DNA from: Lithobates sylvaticus
Lineage: Eukaryota; Chordata; Amphibia; Anura; Ranidae
Length of the DNA: 64,000 nt
Assembly (NCBI GenBank): GCA_028564925.1
Contig: CM053034.1
Span: 150,410,052-150,474,051 of the forward strand
Direction of reading: 5' to 3'
How positions within the stretch are numbered: the stretch's first letter is position 1; each line of letters opens with the position of its first letter. A program made the translations under genes and the position numbers. Below, piece by piece: positions 33,009-45,934 of this stretch. The notes below the pieces were generated by a model. The model was not told the origin of the DNA. It was given only the letters and a program-made list of their open reading frames with translations, and ran no database searches.

Positions 33009-36000
33009 TACTTCTCTGCCATTTTAGCACCTCAAGAAATGAAATAGGCAGTCATAAATTAAAAGCGGTGTAAATTCCAGAAAATGTACTCTAGTTTGTA
33101 GACGCTATAACTTTTGCGCAAACCAATAAATATACGCTTATTGGCATTTTTTTTACTAAAGACATGTGGCTGAATACATTTTGGCCCAAATGTTTGACTA
33201 AAATTGAGTTTATTAGATTTTTTTTATAACAAAAAGTAGAAAATCTCTTTTTTTTTTCAAAATTTTCGCTCTTTTTTTTTTTTTTCCGTTTATATCGCAA
33301 AAAATAAAAATCACAGAGGCAATCAAATACCATCAAAAGAAAGCTCTATTTGTGGGAAGAAAAGGACGCAAATTTCGTTTGGTTACAAAATTGCATGACC
33401 GCGCAATTACCAGTTAAAGTAGTGCAGTGCGAAATTGAAAAAAGACCTCTGGTCCTTTGGCTGCCAAATGGTCCGGGGCTGAAGTGGTTAAACGAGGCTA
33501 GGCGCCCGGTCCAAGTGAGTTCAGTGTTGGATAGTCTTTTTGTCTCCTTGGAAAGTTTGTCTATTAGTGGCAGATAGTTAGCTGCTGCAAGGTCCAGAAG
33601 GTTTTTTGTTAATTTTATACCTAAGTAGGTGATACTACTGTCACTCCAAACGTAGGGAAAGGTTTGCTGTAGGTAGGACTTAACTGTGTGGGGGATCCCT
33701 AAATCTAGGATAGTAGATTTAGTGCAATTCACTTTGTAGAAGGATATCCTACTGAAGTCTATGAGGGTGTTGTGGGCATGTTGTAGTGAATATTCAGGTG
33801 AGGTCAAGAAAAGGATTATATCGTCCGCGAACAAATTAATATTGTGGGACTGACCCTGGATATTAAAACCAGAGATGTTGGGGTGGGATCTAATTTTTTC
33901 CGCTAAGGGTTCGATCAGGAGGTTAAAGATGAAGGGGGAAAGAGGGCAGCCTTGTCTCGTCCCGTTAGTTATGGTAAAGGTATCTGAGAGCATGTTGGAC
34001 GTATATACCTGAGCACAAGGAGAGGAGTATAAGGCCAAAATGGCGGATAGTATAGGACCTGCAAAGCCAAACTTTAACAATGTGTGTTTCATATAGCCCC
34101 AGTGCACCCTGTCGAACGCCTTCTCCGCATCCAAAGAAAGGAGCAGAGAAGACGTCCGACAGGTTTGTGCATATTGCATGATGTTCAACACTCTTCTCGT
34201 GGCATCAGAGGCCTGCCTAAATCCGGATTGGTCAGGTCCGATGAGAGTAGGTATTACTTGAAGCAGTCTATGTGCTATAATTTTCGCGTACAGTTTAACA
34301 TCGGTATTAAGTAAAGATATCGGTCTGAAGTTAGAGGGAGTAGTGGGTTCCTTGCCCGGTTTAGGGATGGTCACCACAAATGCCTTTAACATCTCCTGGG
34401 GAAAAGAGGCAGAGGACATTGCACTTGTAAATATCTGTCGTAGTGGTTGGATTAGATTGGAAGGAAGTGACTTATAATAATCATTAGGTAGTCCGTCCGG
34501 ACCTGGGGATTTACCTAGTGGGAGGTCATGGATGGCCTTTCTGATCTCAGCTTCTGTGATCGGGGTATTAAGTGTCTCAAGTTGCTCTGGGTTAAGAGAA
34601 GGAAGACTTATAGAGTCTAGGAAATCTAGTATATTCTGATCAGTTGGTTGGGGGGTGTTTTCGTCCTCTGCTAAGTTGTAGAGCGACGAGTAATAGTTTG
34701 CAAAAGAGTTGGCAATATCTTTGGGATTAAATAATTTAGCTTTACTTGTGGGATGTAGTAGGTAGGCAATTTTGGCTTTGGATCTAGCTGTTTTGAGTCT
34801 TTGTGCGAGATGTTTGCCTGCTCGGTTGCCCGAGGAGTAGTGAGATAGCTTTAGATAGTGCACATGTTTATCAAATTGCTGAACGAGTAGGAGTCTGAGA
34901 TCAGAACGGAGCTGCGAGAGTTTTTGGGCTGATTGGGGGTTAGCATTTATTTTATTGGAAGTGTCCAAGGTGTTAATTTCCTTGATAAGGAGATCAACTT
35001 TCTGGGTCCTCTGCCTCTTCTCCCTTGCACAGATCTGAAGAATCAGGCCTCTAATATACGCCTTATGGGCACACCATACTGTATAGGGGTCAGACACAGA
35101 TGATTTATTAATATCAAAAAAATCTGAGAGGTTCTTCTCCAAATACTTGATGTGTGAGGGATCACGAAAAACTCTGGAGTTTGCTCTCCAGATGTAGGCA
35201 GGACTTGGTGTGTGTCCCTCCACCACCGTGATTGAAACTGGTGCATGGTCTGAGAAGGTAATGTTATGAATGGTGGAGGAGGACACAGCCTGCAAGAGTG
35301 ATTTGTCCACTAAGATCAAATCGATCCTGGAGTAGGAGTTGTGTCTAGCCGAATGATAGGAGTAGTCCCTTTCTTCAGCGTGTTGGCACCTCCAGACATC
35401 ATATATGTCCTCAATAAGGGTTGAAGTGGAGAAGGTGATCTTTTGGCTAAGGAGGTTGTGTCCATAGAGTGATCAGGGGAGGCATTGTGGTCACCACATA
35501 TGATCAAGGATCCCTTCTTAGATGGGGATATTTTGTTATAGAGCCTCCGGAGAAACCTCAGTTGATGGGAGTTGGGGGCATAGAGGTTCACAATCGTGAA
35601 GGGTTTGTTGTTTAACTCACCGATGATTATCAGGAACCTTCCCTCGGGATCAGATATGGAGTCCTGCAAAGAAAATGACACAGAGTCCCTGATTGCGATA
35701 AGAACCCCCTTTTGCTTAGAAGTTGGTGAGGCTGAGAAAACATGAGGAAAGTTCCTGTGGCAAAACCTTGGGGAGTCTTTATGAAGGAAGTGTGTCTCTT
35801 GAAGGCACAACACGTCCGCCTGCAATTTGAGGGCCTCTTTCCAGACCGCGGATCTCTTGGCAGGGTGGTTGAGGCCGTTCACATTGAACGAAACAATTTT
35901 AACTGCCATTGAGAGTCAGTAGTAAAAGATAAGAACCATACCTTTGCTTGATTGGAGGTGACCGGGATGACCATGGACGAGGACTGTGGTCAGATCTATG

Positions 36001-36254
36001 GTGGTTTCTGGTTTCCATTGGGAGAAGGATGACTGCGTCAGGATGTCGGTCGGACCAGAGGAGAAGGGGGGGAAGTGGGGTAGAAAAGAAGGTTAGGGTA
36101 AGTCTGTAAAAAAGCAAACAACGTATTATGAGATCACATACGTATTTGAACTTGAGGGCAGAGCTGCTGCCCATATTTCGAAGGGGTGAAAAAAAAAAAA
36201 AGTTCACAACTGGGAACTCCAGAGTTCAGGAACCTTAATCAGGTAGATTTGGAA

Positions 36255-37559
36255 TCATGGCTTTTTCTTGGAGGCTTTAGCATCAGACTGCTTCTTGTTT
36301 TTCTTCTTAGTCACCGTTTGCCACTCAAGGTGGGCATCCGAGTGTGGAGGGCGAGAGGGTGCGTCTGGAGGATATTCAGGTATAATGTCCCATGATTTAA
36401 GTAGTGCGAACCCATTGTTTACGTCGGAAATAGTAATGGTGGTACCTTCATGTGTAATTGTTAGTTTGACCGGGTAGCCCCATCTATAGGCAATGTTATG
36501 GTTGCAGAGCGCCTTCGTCACTGGCAATAGTGACTTGCGCTTTTGCATCGTATATTGCGACAAGTCAGCGAACAGCTGAATGTGTGCATATTTGTCAGGG
36601 GGTTGTTGGTTTTTACGAAAAGCTGACATAAGCTTTTCTTTTGTTTGGTAAAAATGTACCCGCATCAGCACATCGCGAGGTATGTTGTCAGGTAGATGGG
36701 ACGGCTTTGGTAATCTGTGAATGCGGTCCACATGTAGGTCTGCGTCAGGTATGGTTGGCAGAAATGTTCTGATCAGGTCTTGCGCAAACTGGTGTAGTTG
36801 TGTTGGGGGGATTGTCTCGGGGACCCCCCTAATTTTAACATTATTGCGTCTTGACCTGTCTTCGAGGTCGGCGACCTTTGACCTTAGCCACTCCATTTCC
36901 TCATCATGGTCATTATGGGCATCTATGAGATTGTTATGGGACTCAGCAAATTCCCCCAGCTTCTCCTCAATCTGAGACACTCTGCTCCCAACCGCCCCTA
37001 GCTCTGTTTTAAAGCTAGTGACACATTGCATAATGTCCGTATGCATTGAGCTGCGGAGGGAGACCAGCATATCTTTCAAGGTAGTATCTGAGACAGGCTT
37101 ACCCGAGGTAGGGAAGGCCGTGAAGGGGTCCACAAGTTCTCTGGTCTCTTCCATGCTGTCCTGAAGCGTGTTGCCTGGCTCTAGCCACGGTTTGGACTTT
37201 GCAGGGCTGCGGGAGACAGGGGTTGAGGCACCCGGAGCGTTGTGACCAGGGCTTTTCTGTGATTGAGGGCTTGATGTTGTTGAGCGCGGGCTGCCCACGG
37301 AGGAAGGAGAGCTGTTCCCAGGGCCGGCGCCATCTTGGGCCTGGTCTCGGCTTCTCTGCTGGAAGAAGTTTTTCAGTTTGTTCAGCTGCGTTGCTCCTTT
37401 CCGTTTGCGGGCCATCCTGGGGGTTCTCTGGTACCTCCGAACCCGTTTGGGGTATGTTTTAGGCGGCGGTGTTGCTTCTAAAGCCTCCGGTTCCCGAAGC
37501 TGGAGCAGAGCTAGGAAGTTAAGCGTCCATGCAGTTGCGCGGTAGCCACGCCCCCCCAA
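36255..37559 (-). CDS. LINE-C ORF1: RNA-binding / coiled-coil protein
   Basis: An open frame of 434 codons, apparently intact. The likely start is the internal ATG at 37,415 (MARKRKGATQLNKLKNFFQ), because the upstream 48 codons lack a conserved look; that gives 386 residues. Counting from 37,559, residues 50-150 are basic and rich in S/P/Q and probably disordered. Residues about 160-240 are a coiled coil (EEKLGEFAESHNNLIDAH, EMEWLRSKVADLEDRSRR). NNVKIRGVPETIPP opens an RRM-like domain, followed by an L1 ORF1-type C-terminal domain with LFADLSQYTMQKRK and a lysine-rich tail. The protein would bind LINE RNA as a trimer in the ribonucleoprotein, by analogy with L1 ORF1p. Confidence 0.88.
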   Translation of the reverse strand: MGGRGYRATAWTLNFLALLQLREPEALEATPPPKTYPKRVRRYQRTPRMARKRKGATQLNKLKNFFQQRSRDQAQDGAGPGNSSPSSVGSPRSTTSSPQSQKSPGHNAPGASTPVSRSPAKSKPWLEPGNTLQDSMEETRELVDPFTAFPTSGKPVSDTTLKDMLVSLRSSMHTDIMQCVTSFKTELGAVGSRVSQIEEKLGEFAESHNNLIDAHNDHDEEMEWLRSKVADLEDRSRRNNVKIRGVPETIPPTQLHQFAQDLIRTFLPTIPDADLHVDRIHRLPKPSHLPDNIPRDVLMRVHFYQTKEKLMSAFRKNQQPPDKYAHIQLFADLSQYTMQKRKSLLPVTKALCNHNIAYRWGYPVKLTITHEGTTITISDVNNGFALLKSWDIIPEYPPDAPSRPPHSDAHLEWQTVTKKKNKKQSDAKASKKKP

Positions 37560-37575
37560 TCACCTTTTTCCTTCT

Positions 37576-38690
37576 GTTGTCTTCGGCAGTATTCCTTCTA
37601 GACATGTGCACAACAAAAAATTTTTTTATTTTAGTTTCGTTTTTTTAGTTTCCGTTGATTCGTAACGATTCGTACATTCGTAAGTCGTCGTCGTATTCGT
37701 AACGATTCGTACATTCGTAAGAGTTATTTTTTCGTTGATTCGTTTTTCCGTTTAATTTAGTTTATTCGTTTATTCGAAATTCGGATGCATTCGTATTTAT
37801 TCCTACATTCATAACATTCGTAGATTCGTAATCGGAGCATAGATCATAATTTTATGTAATGTGTATGCTATTATTACATTTTAAGAGACACAGAAAATTA
37901 CGAATCGAAAAAAAAAAGTTACGAATGTACAAATTTTTTCGTTCAATCCATTCGAAGCACGTTAAGCAATGCCATTGTAAGAGACACGGAAAATTACCAA
38001 TTCAACAAAAAAAAAAAAAGTTACGAATGTACGAATTTTTTTGTTAATTTTCATTTTCGTTGTTCCTGTTTTAGTTTTTTTCGGATTTTCTTCATTCGTA
38101 CATTCGTTGTTTCTGTTTTGTTTTTTTCGGATTTTCGTTATTTTCGGATTCGAACGATTCGAACGATTCGTTAAAATTTTTTTGCGAATCGTTCGTTCAT
38201 TCGTATGAAAACGAATTAACGAAAATAACGAAAAAAAACGAAAAACGAAAAAACGAAACGAATTGCACATGTCTAATTCCTTCTTGACTATAAGTTAGTT
38301 AATTCTCAAAGTATACTTACAACAAAACAATGATACCAAATAATGTAGTATAGTTGTGGGGTCCGGCTGTTCCTTCTCCGGGGCACAGTTTGTATCCAGA
38401 AGGGGCACCTCTGTGGGGGGATAGCAGAACACCTAGTCATAAAATCTGGGCATCTACTAAGATCTAATGATATTTTTACAAGTTATTATTGTTGTTTGGT
38501 AAAATTGATATATATATATACTTCGGATTATACATCACTAATAGGAGGATAAATGTTCTTAGCAAATCAATATGTAGAGCATTGTATACGAATACTGTTT
38601 GTACCGAAATATGTTTACTTATCCTTTTTATTTTCTGTACCCTCAAAAATGTGTATCCTCTCAATAAAAATTACTGTATGGAAAAACAAC
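37576..38690 (+). mobile_element. LINE-B 3' UTR, resumed after LINE-C
   Basis: Directly after the second copy of LINE-C's target duplication the LINE-B tail continues. It is interrupted by a hAT MITE (37,599-38,275) and ends with a TTTATTTTCTGTACCCTC block and CTCAATAAAAATTACTGTAT, a LINE 3' end with poly(A) signal followed by a degenerate A-rich tail. Exact end uncertain by about 20 bases. Confidence 0.75.
37599..38275. mobile_element. hAT MITE with perfect 8-bp target duplication
   Basis: Flanked by ATTCCTTC at 37,591-37,598 and 38,276-38,283. The termini TAGACATGTGCA and TGCACATGTCTA are perfect 12-bp inverted repeats. The interior is built from ATTCGT/ACGAAT words. No coding capacity. 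Confidence 0.95.
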
Positions 38691-39228
38691 ACAAAACATT
38701 TGAAAGTGAACAATGCCTTTAAATTTACTTTCTGTAATCCCCTGCCACGCAATCCCCTGCCACGCAAGACAAAGATAGCATGGGGCAATGATTTATGGTG
38801 ATTAGATTCTTTATAGCATTGGAAAGTACTAACATAGCTCTGGAAGGTTATTGGGATATTCTAAGATTTGATACTCCTTATTCAACTCAGCAGACTGGTG
38901 GTAGGCTAATGACTAAGCAGTTTACATATATGTATTACAACTATGAAATATAGATGCTTTCCTGGATTTTAGCATTAACCAGCTATTGTAATTTCAGATT
39001 TCAGTTATTGGCCTGTTGATTTGGTACTGGTATATTACATATGATAAATAAAGGAGACATATACTGTATACTGTTTCAAGTGTTATATAATTTTCGATAT
39101 ATTCTAAAGTGTACTGTGACCAAACTGTCATTGCCAACTCCTGATCACTGTTTCAGGAGAACATATACCAACCTCTGGCTCTACAGATTCCAATGATAAA
39201 TACTTGTATACACTCATCAGCAATAATA
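38691..39228. other. No recognisable feature
   Basis: AT-rich sequence. The only structure is a 15-bp direct duplication, AATCCCCTGCCACGC, near 38,737-38,766. Confidence 0.6.
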
Positions 39229-39424
39229 TTAATCACTTGAGCCCTGGAACTTTTACCTCCTTCATGAGCAGGCCATATTTTTGCTATTCCACACTGCGCT
39301 ACTTTACCTGGAAATTGTACGGTCATGCAACATTATACCCAGATTTAATTTATATAATTTTTTTAACATAAATAGAACTTTTTTGGTGGTATTTGATCAT
39401 TGTTTCCTTATTTTTTGCTATATA

Positions 39425-41051
<1,627 letters not shown>

Positions 41052-41792
41052 TAAACGAAAAAGACCAACATTTTTGAAAAAATTTAATAATATTTTTTTA
41101 CCTTCCGTTATAAAATATATCCAAATAAAGTCAAATTTCTTTATAAATGTAAGCCAAAATTTATTCCGCTACATGTATTTGTTAAAAAAAAATCCCAACT
41201 CGCATGGCAAGTTTTTTTAAGTTTTAATTTTTGGGATAATGAAGAAATCAAAATGTGCTTTTTCACAATTATTTTTTTTTAGCATACTGTTACCAGTGTA
41301 GTACAGCATCGTCATATGACTGGTGTGGTGGTGATCAGGGATACTGACTGATGACAGTATGTAAAAAAAAAAATATATTAAATTATATTTTTAAACATTT
41401 TTTATACTTTTATATATTTTTTTAAACTTTTTAAATATTTTTTCATTTTTGTTTGCATTTTTTTTACATCCTGTCATCAGAGTGACTGTACTACTTTGGA
41501 GGGGTAATCAGTTTTTTTTTACACTGTTATTGCTTATACAGTCATGATCACTGAATAAGCAATAGCTTTAACTGTCATAAATTTGCTGACATCCTAAATA
41601 TTTACTGCTGCTCAGGTGCTCTGGGGTTCAGCAAAATGGCAGCCTCCAGCAAGAAGAAATAGGAAGAATTCTGGAGACAATTTACAGTACACACTAATTT
41701 TGGTAGCGTACTTATTGATATGGAATATATGTTCCTTGCTAGAGCATTTTTTTATCAAGTAATGTCATTTTATGGGTAATGTTCTTCTTTAA

Positions 41793-42650
41793 CCACTTCA
41801 ATACCAGGCACCTTCCCCCCTTCCTGCCAGGACATTTTTTAGCTCCCAACGCTGTCGCACTTTGATTGACAATCTTGCGGTCATGCAACACTGTACCTAA
41901 ACTAAATGTTTATCATTTTCTTCCCACAAATAGAGCTTTCTTTTGGTGGCATTTGATCACCTCTGTTTTTTTTTTTTTTTTTTTTGCGCTATACACAAAA
42001 AAAGACCGCCAATTTTGAAAAAAAAAAAAAACTGATGGGCACTGATAGGCAGAACTGATAGGCAGCACTGATGGCAATGATAGGCATTACTGATAGGCAA
42101 CACTGATGGGCACTGATAGGTGGCACTGGATAGGCAGCACTGATGAGGAGCTACTGACAGGCATTACGGCGTGGCACTGATTGGCACTTTGATGGGGCAC
42201 TGACAGTCACTACTGATGGGGTATTGATTGGCACTTTTTTGGGCACTGATTGGCACTGTTGTGGGCACTTATTTGCACTTTTATGGGCTTTATAGAGGGG
42301 AATAGTCTGGGAGGTGATGGGCACTGATTGCCAGCTATTGGGCACCTTTTGATGGGGGCTTTGCTGATAATCAATGTGCTGATTATCAGCATAGACCCCC
42401 CTCTGATAGTGTGAGCCGCCGATTGGCTCTCCCTGTCAGCATGAACCGAGGAAAGCCTTTTGCCGGCACTTCCTGGTTGAAGCGACGATCAGTGTGATTT
42501 GTCACAGCTGATCACATGGTATGAAGCCTCTGTCAGAGGCTTAAAACCACCATCGGAGTTGCGTTGTGGCGCGCCGGCTCTAATATCCTGATCACATCAT
42601 ATGACGTCCGATCAGGATAACACAACAACCACTTTGTGGGCCGCAAGTGG
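41793..42650. mobile_element. TTAA MITE (CCACTTCAATACC ... CCGCAAGTGG)
   Basis: Flanked by TTAA at 41,789-41,792 and 42,651-42,654. The first 200 bases resemble the other TTAA MITEs, including CACAAATAGAGCTTTCTTTT. The middle (about 42,030-42,300) is a degenerate short repeat of GGCACTGAT and GGCAGCACTGAT words. The right part is GC-richer. No coding capacity. Confidence 0.82.
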
Positions 42651-42654
42651 TTAA

Positions 42655-44733
42655 ATGATCTGCTACTGGCAATTTGGTGCCAGATACCACAGCATATCTT
42701 AAGACATACACTTTTTTTTATTATTTCAGGTTACTTCTGTTGAACATCTTACAAGAAAAGCAAATACAAAAGCAACATTATTTGAATATTAAATATAAAT
42801 GGCAAAATAGAACTGCACCATACACATTGGATATCAATGTACAATCAGCTGGATAAGTTAATAGACTGCAAATGTGAGCTAACATTCATGCATGCATATG
42901 GGTCTGTGATCTTATTGTAACTATATAGTATATCCTTCAATGTTTTTATGTATTTAGTAAGTTAACCCTATGTTATACTGTATAGCAAGTGTGTGTGTTT
43001 GTAGATGTTCAGTCTATTTATTGATGTGTTGTATACAAATATACAAATTTCTTAGGGGACACAACAATAGTATTATTAAATAATTTAAAAAGGCCAAAAA
43101 AAAAAAAACAGTGGTTTATTTTTGTCTCACATTTAAGATTAACTCTGTATTATGAAATACAGCAATTTTGCTATACTCAAGTTTTTTAAGTTAATCAATT
43201 TGCAAGAAGTAATAAATAAATAAATATCATATCAATCAATAAAGGTTTATATCTCCTTGAACCACATCAACTCCTCCAAGCTGCTCATGAAATCAATGAA
43301 CGCAGTTAGTACAAGCAGCTGACTTATCAGTCCTGCAATCAGAATATTCACAAATGCTAAGGAATGGGTCTCTGAAGAATTGTTTGTAACTGAAAAGTGA
43401 TGCTGTGGCTGACATTAAGATGCCAAGAGGCTGCAAGCCAGGCCTCCTGTGTCACCTTAGCAGTGAATAATTGGGCCTCTGCATATTCCTTGTCATAAGT
43501 GGCAGGAGTGAAGGGGCCCCAAGGATTTCACTGGCAGGACCATTGCAACGATCGCAAGATAAATTAAAACACGGTCTTGAAAAGCATGATTGTAGATGAC
43601 AGTTCAGGGCAATTGTAACTGTACCATTTGTCCTGATGCCCATATGCTCTTTACCTAGTTGCAGATAATGCTGAGGGTAAAGAATGACCACTTAAAAACC
43701 AGATATAGCTTCAATGTCACTAGCTATAGAGAAGTTTTAGCTGTTCTTAAAGAAAACTTGCTAACTTTTTTTTATATTTAAAACACAACCTTAATGTTTC
43801 CCTTGATTATAAATGCTGAAGTACTCCTTTCATGGTATTGTTGTATACATATGTTTTACTTATTGCTATTGGAATATAATTTGTTTTCATTTTTGTTTGT
43901 TGTTAAATTAAAATATTTTGTTGCAAAGTCATTCCAATTTACCATTTTTTTGTGTATTTAACTAAAACAGGGTATATGTTTTTGTTTTCAATGCACATCG
44001 GTATTCAGAATCTACACTTTCCTGCACATAATTTATTACGCTATTTCAAGCTACAGAAAATAATCTATATCTGATGGTTAAATTGTATTCTCTGTTAAAA
44101 CATAGTAAAATGTCCTATGTCTGCAATTTACTGTATTGTTACTACTGTTAAATGAAATATATTCCAACCGACTTGGCAGGCAAGAAAAATAATGATCTAA
44201 ATGTATTAATGAATATCAGAAAAAAAAGAAGGATAGTTATAGACATAGATGTATGCAACCAGTGGATAGTGTATGCTTCAAGTTCTACTAAAACAGGTTA
44301 CCTAAGGAACACTGAAGAATGTGCCCTGTTTGAGGTGCCTTAACTTTAATTAAGGACTACTGGATATTAAAATAAGGCTGGCTTTATTTACAAATAGGGA
44401 TATACATAAATTCTAATTACAAATAAAGACAGACATACATTTTATTCACAAATAGGGAGATTAAAGAGAGGATAAAGTGAGGGTGGCAGGGAGGGAGAGA
44501 GGGTCTTCTCTAGACTAACATAATCATTGTTACCAAATTTCTCATAGAAGGGCTTCTTGTCCAGTCTTGTCCCATCATGCTGATCCCACTAAATTGCATC
44601 CATGTTTGTGGAATTCATAAGAACTTCTCCAACAGGGCATGTACAGTCCCCCACACGCATCTAATTAGCAAGTTAAACTCTATAGGCTTAGAGAATTAAT
44701 TTAGTAAATAGATAGAAAACTGGCAAAAAATAT
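42655..44733. other. No recognisable feature
   Basis: About 2 kb of AT-rich sequence with A-runs and no element termini. The 43,230-43,700 stretch is more balanced in composition and could be unique host DNA, but no gene signal is visible. Confidence 0.55.
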
Positions 44734-45050
44734 ATGAAGAGAGTAGCGATTAAATATTCATGTCCTGAATCATCTAAGGTTGTTAGTGATGTACCCCAAG
44801 CTTCAGTGTTGGGACCCTTACTTTTTAACCTATTTATACATTATATAGTGTTTGGGATTAAAAGTACAATTTCAGTGTTTGCAGATGACATCAAGCTGTG
44901 TAGTAGAAAAATGTCCTTACAGGATGCCTCCAACTTATACAAGAAAACCTCAATGCACTAGTTAATTCGGCAATTGTGTGGCAAATGAGGTTTAATGTCG
45001 ATACAAAGTTATGTTATGCACTTGGGGGTTAAACAAATGATAGGGTAAAT
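44734..45050 (+). pseudogene. CR1/Jockey-type LINE RT fragment
   Basis: A reverse-transcriptase scrap: VVSDVPQASVLGPLLFNLFI followed by ISVFADDIKLCSRKMSLQDA, the GVPQGSVLGPLLF and FADD boxes of CR1/Jockey-group LINEs, then a weaker frame with WQMRFNVD. It lacks the endonuclease and both element ends. The VPQ box has lost its glycine. It is the same general group as the fragment at 59.3-59.9 kb. Confidence 0.82.
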
Positions 45051-45218
45051 GGAATAGCCATTTGATTTCATCAAACATTTATTTAGGATTAAGTATATAT
45101 ATTGGATGTATATTTCATTAGAAGTCATATTGTATAATAGCTGACTTGGTTGTTGTCAAAATGCCACCTCCAGCTATGAAGATACTTATCTCTGGCTTTT
45201 CCCAGTCCACTACTGGAA

Positions 45219-45350
45219 GTGACATGTATATGTGAAATGACCATCTGCATATCAATGAATGTCAGCAAAGACTTGCCCAGAGAACTCTGGCAGTGACATG
45301 TATATGTAAAATAACCAGCTGCATATCAATGAATGTCACCAAAGACTTCA
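45219..45350. repeat. Imperfect direct duplication, 56-bp unit
   Basis: GTGACATGTATATGTGAAAT... at 45,219 recurs with a few changes at 45,293, including CTGCATATCAATGAATGTCA. Confidence 0.8.
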
Positions 45351-45934
45351 AAAGAGTCCAGGTGCCAAGGGGCCACCCCTTCAGAATATATAAATTGTAT
45401 TACAGGGGTCTCAGCCATTTCAGAGCATGTCTTTTTGGAATGAACATGTACTGGGAGTGTGCTGTGATTTATACTTGGCTTTAGCTTACAACTACAGGCT
45501 TGCATATTGAACAATTTTTGGATTCAGCTTCAGCAGTCAACACTTGAGTTCTGGGGTTTCCCTATCAGTATGCATCTACCATGGTGGGTTGAAAGACTCA
45601 ATATTTGTTTTACTTTTTTTTGACACAACACAAATACTGCTACACACACCCTGTCTAACATCTTGAAAAAATATGCATGAATAAAGGTCCCAAGACCCAC
45701 TTGATCCCTTGGATCTATTCCACATTGCAGAACTTCCCCAATGTTGATGAATATCCCTTTAAAAAACAATGGGAAAGGGAGATGAACCTCTCTCTCCTTT
45801 ACTGACAAGCAATTGCAGACCATGTGCCAACTAGTTCACTAGAGCTCATTTAGTGCTATGACACAAGAAATACATCCTCCCCCATGTGAATTGGTAACAT
45901 TGTACCCCTACCATTTCATAAAAAAAATGTCAAA

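Larger units (their letters stand above)
28403..33487. mobile_element. 5.1-kb TTAA (piggyBac-like) element without transposase
   Basis: Flanked by TTAA at 28,399-28,402 and 33,488-33,491. The left end CCACTTCCCGACCGCCCCCT and the right end, inverted CCACTTCAGCCCCGGACC, match the 1-kb MITEs at 16,341 and 48,485, so it belongs to their family in an extended form. The interior holds a 355-bp tandem repeat, a 1-kb palindrome, and unique sequence around 30,250-31,900. The longest open frame is about 125 codons and is not transposase-like. An abundant family with this architecture probably relies on another element's transposase. Insertion is recent relative to LINE-C. Confidence 0.87.
27073..35909 (-). 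pseudogene. LINE-C ORF2, endonuclease / reverse transcriptase, disrupted
   Basis: ORF2 begins MAVKIVSFNVNGLN at 35,909. It shows LQETHF, an unusual CGDHN where relatives have GDFN, SDHAPV, KSPGPDGLP, LSLDAEKAFDRVHW, GTRQGCPLSPF and FADD. The C-terminal motif is CWRGCG with HMFWACKH. Excluding the insertion it would be about 1,249 codons, close to LINE-A's 1,244. Three lesions are visible: a frame change near 35,455, the 5.1-kb TTAA element inserted between LTWTGRLASF and KMLLLPQ, and a frame change near 27,330. One TTAA joins the flanks in frame, so the insertion itself removed no codons. It cannot make a full ORF2 protein as it stands. Confidence 0.92.
26707..37561 (-). mobile_element. LINE-C: full-length L1/Tx1-type LINE split by a TTAA element
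   Basis: Target duplication ACCTTTTTCCTTCT at 26,693-26,706 and 37,562-37,575. Without the inserted 28,403-33,487 element the copy is about 5.8 kb: a very short 5' leader, ORF1 (36,255-37,415 or 37,559), a 345-bp spacer, ORF2 (27,073-35,909) and a 360-bp 3' UTR. The 3' end has AATAAAAACTATTTAC followed by a short A-tail. The copy appears complete at the 5' end, which is uncommon for LINEs. It is inserted in the 3' UTR of LINE-B in opposite orientation. Confidence 0.92.
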
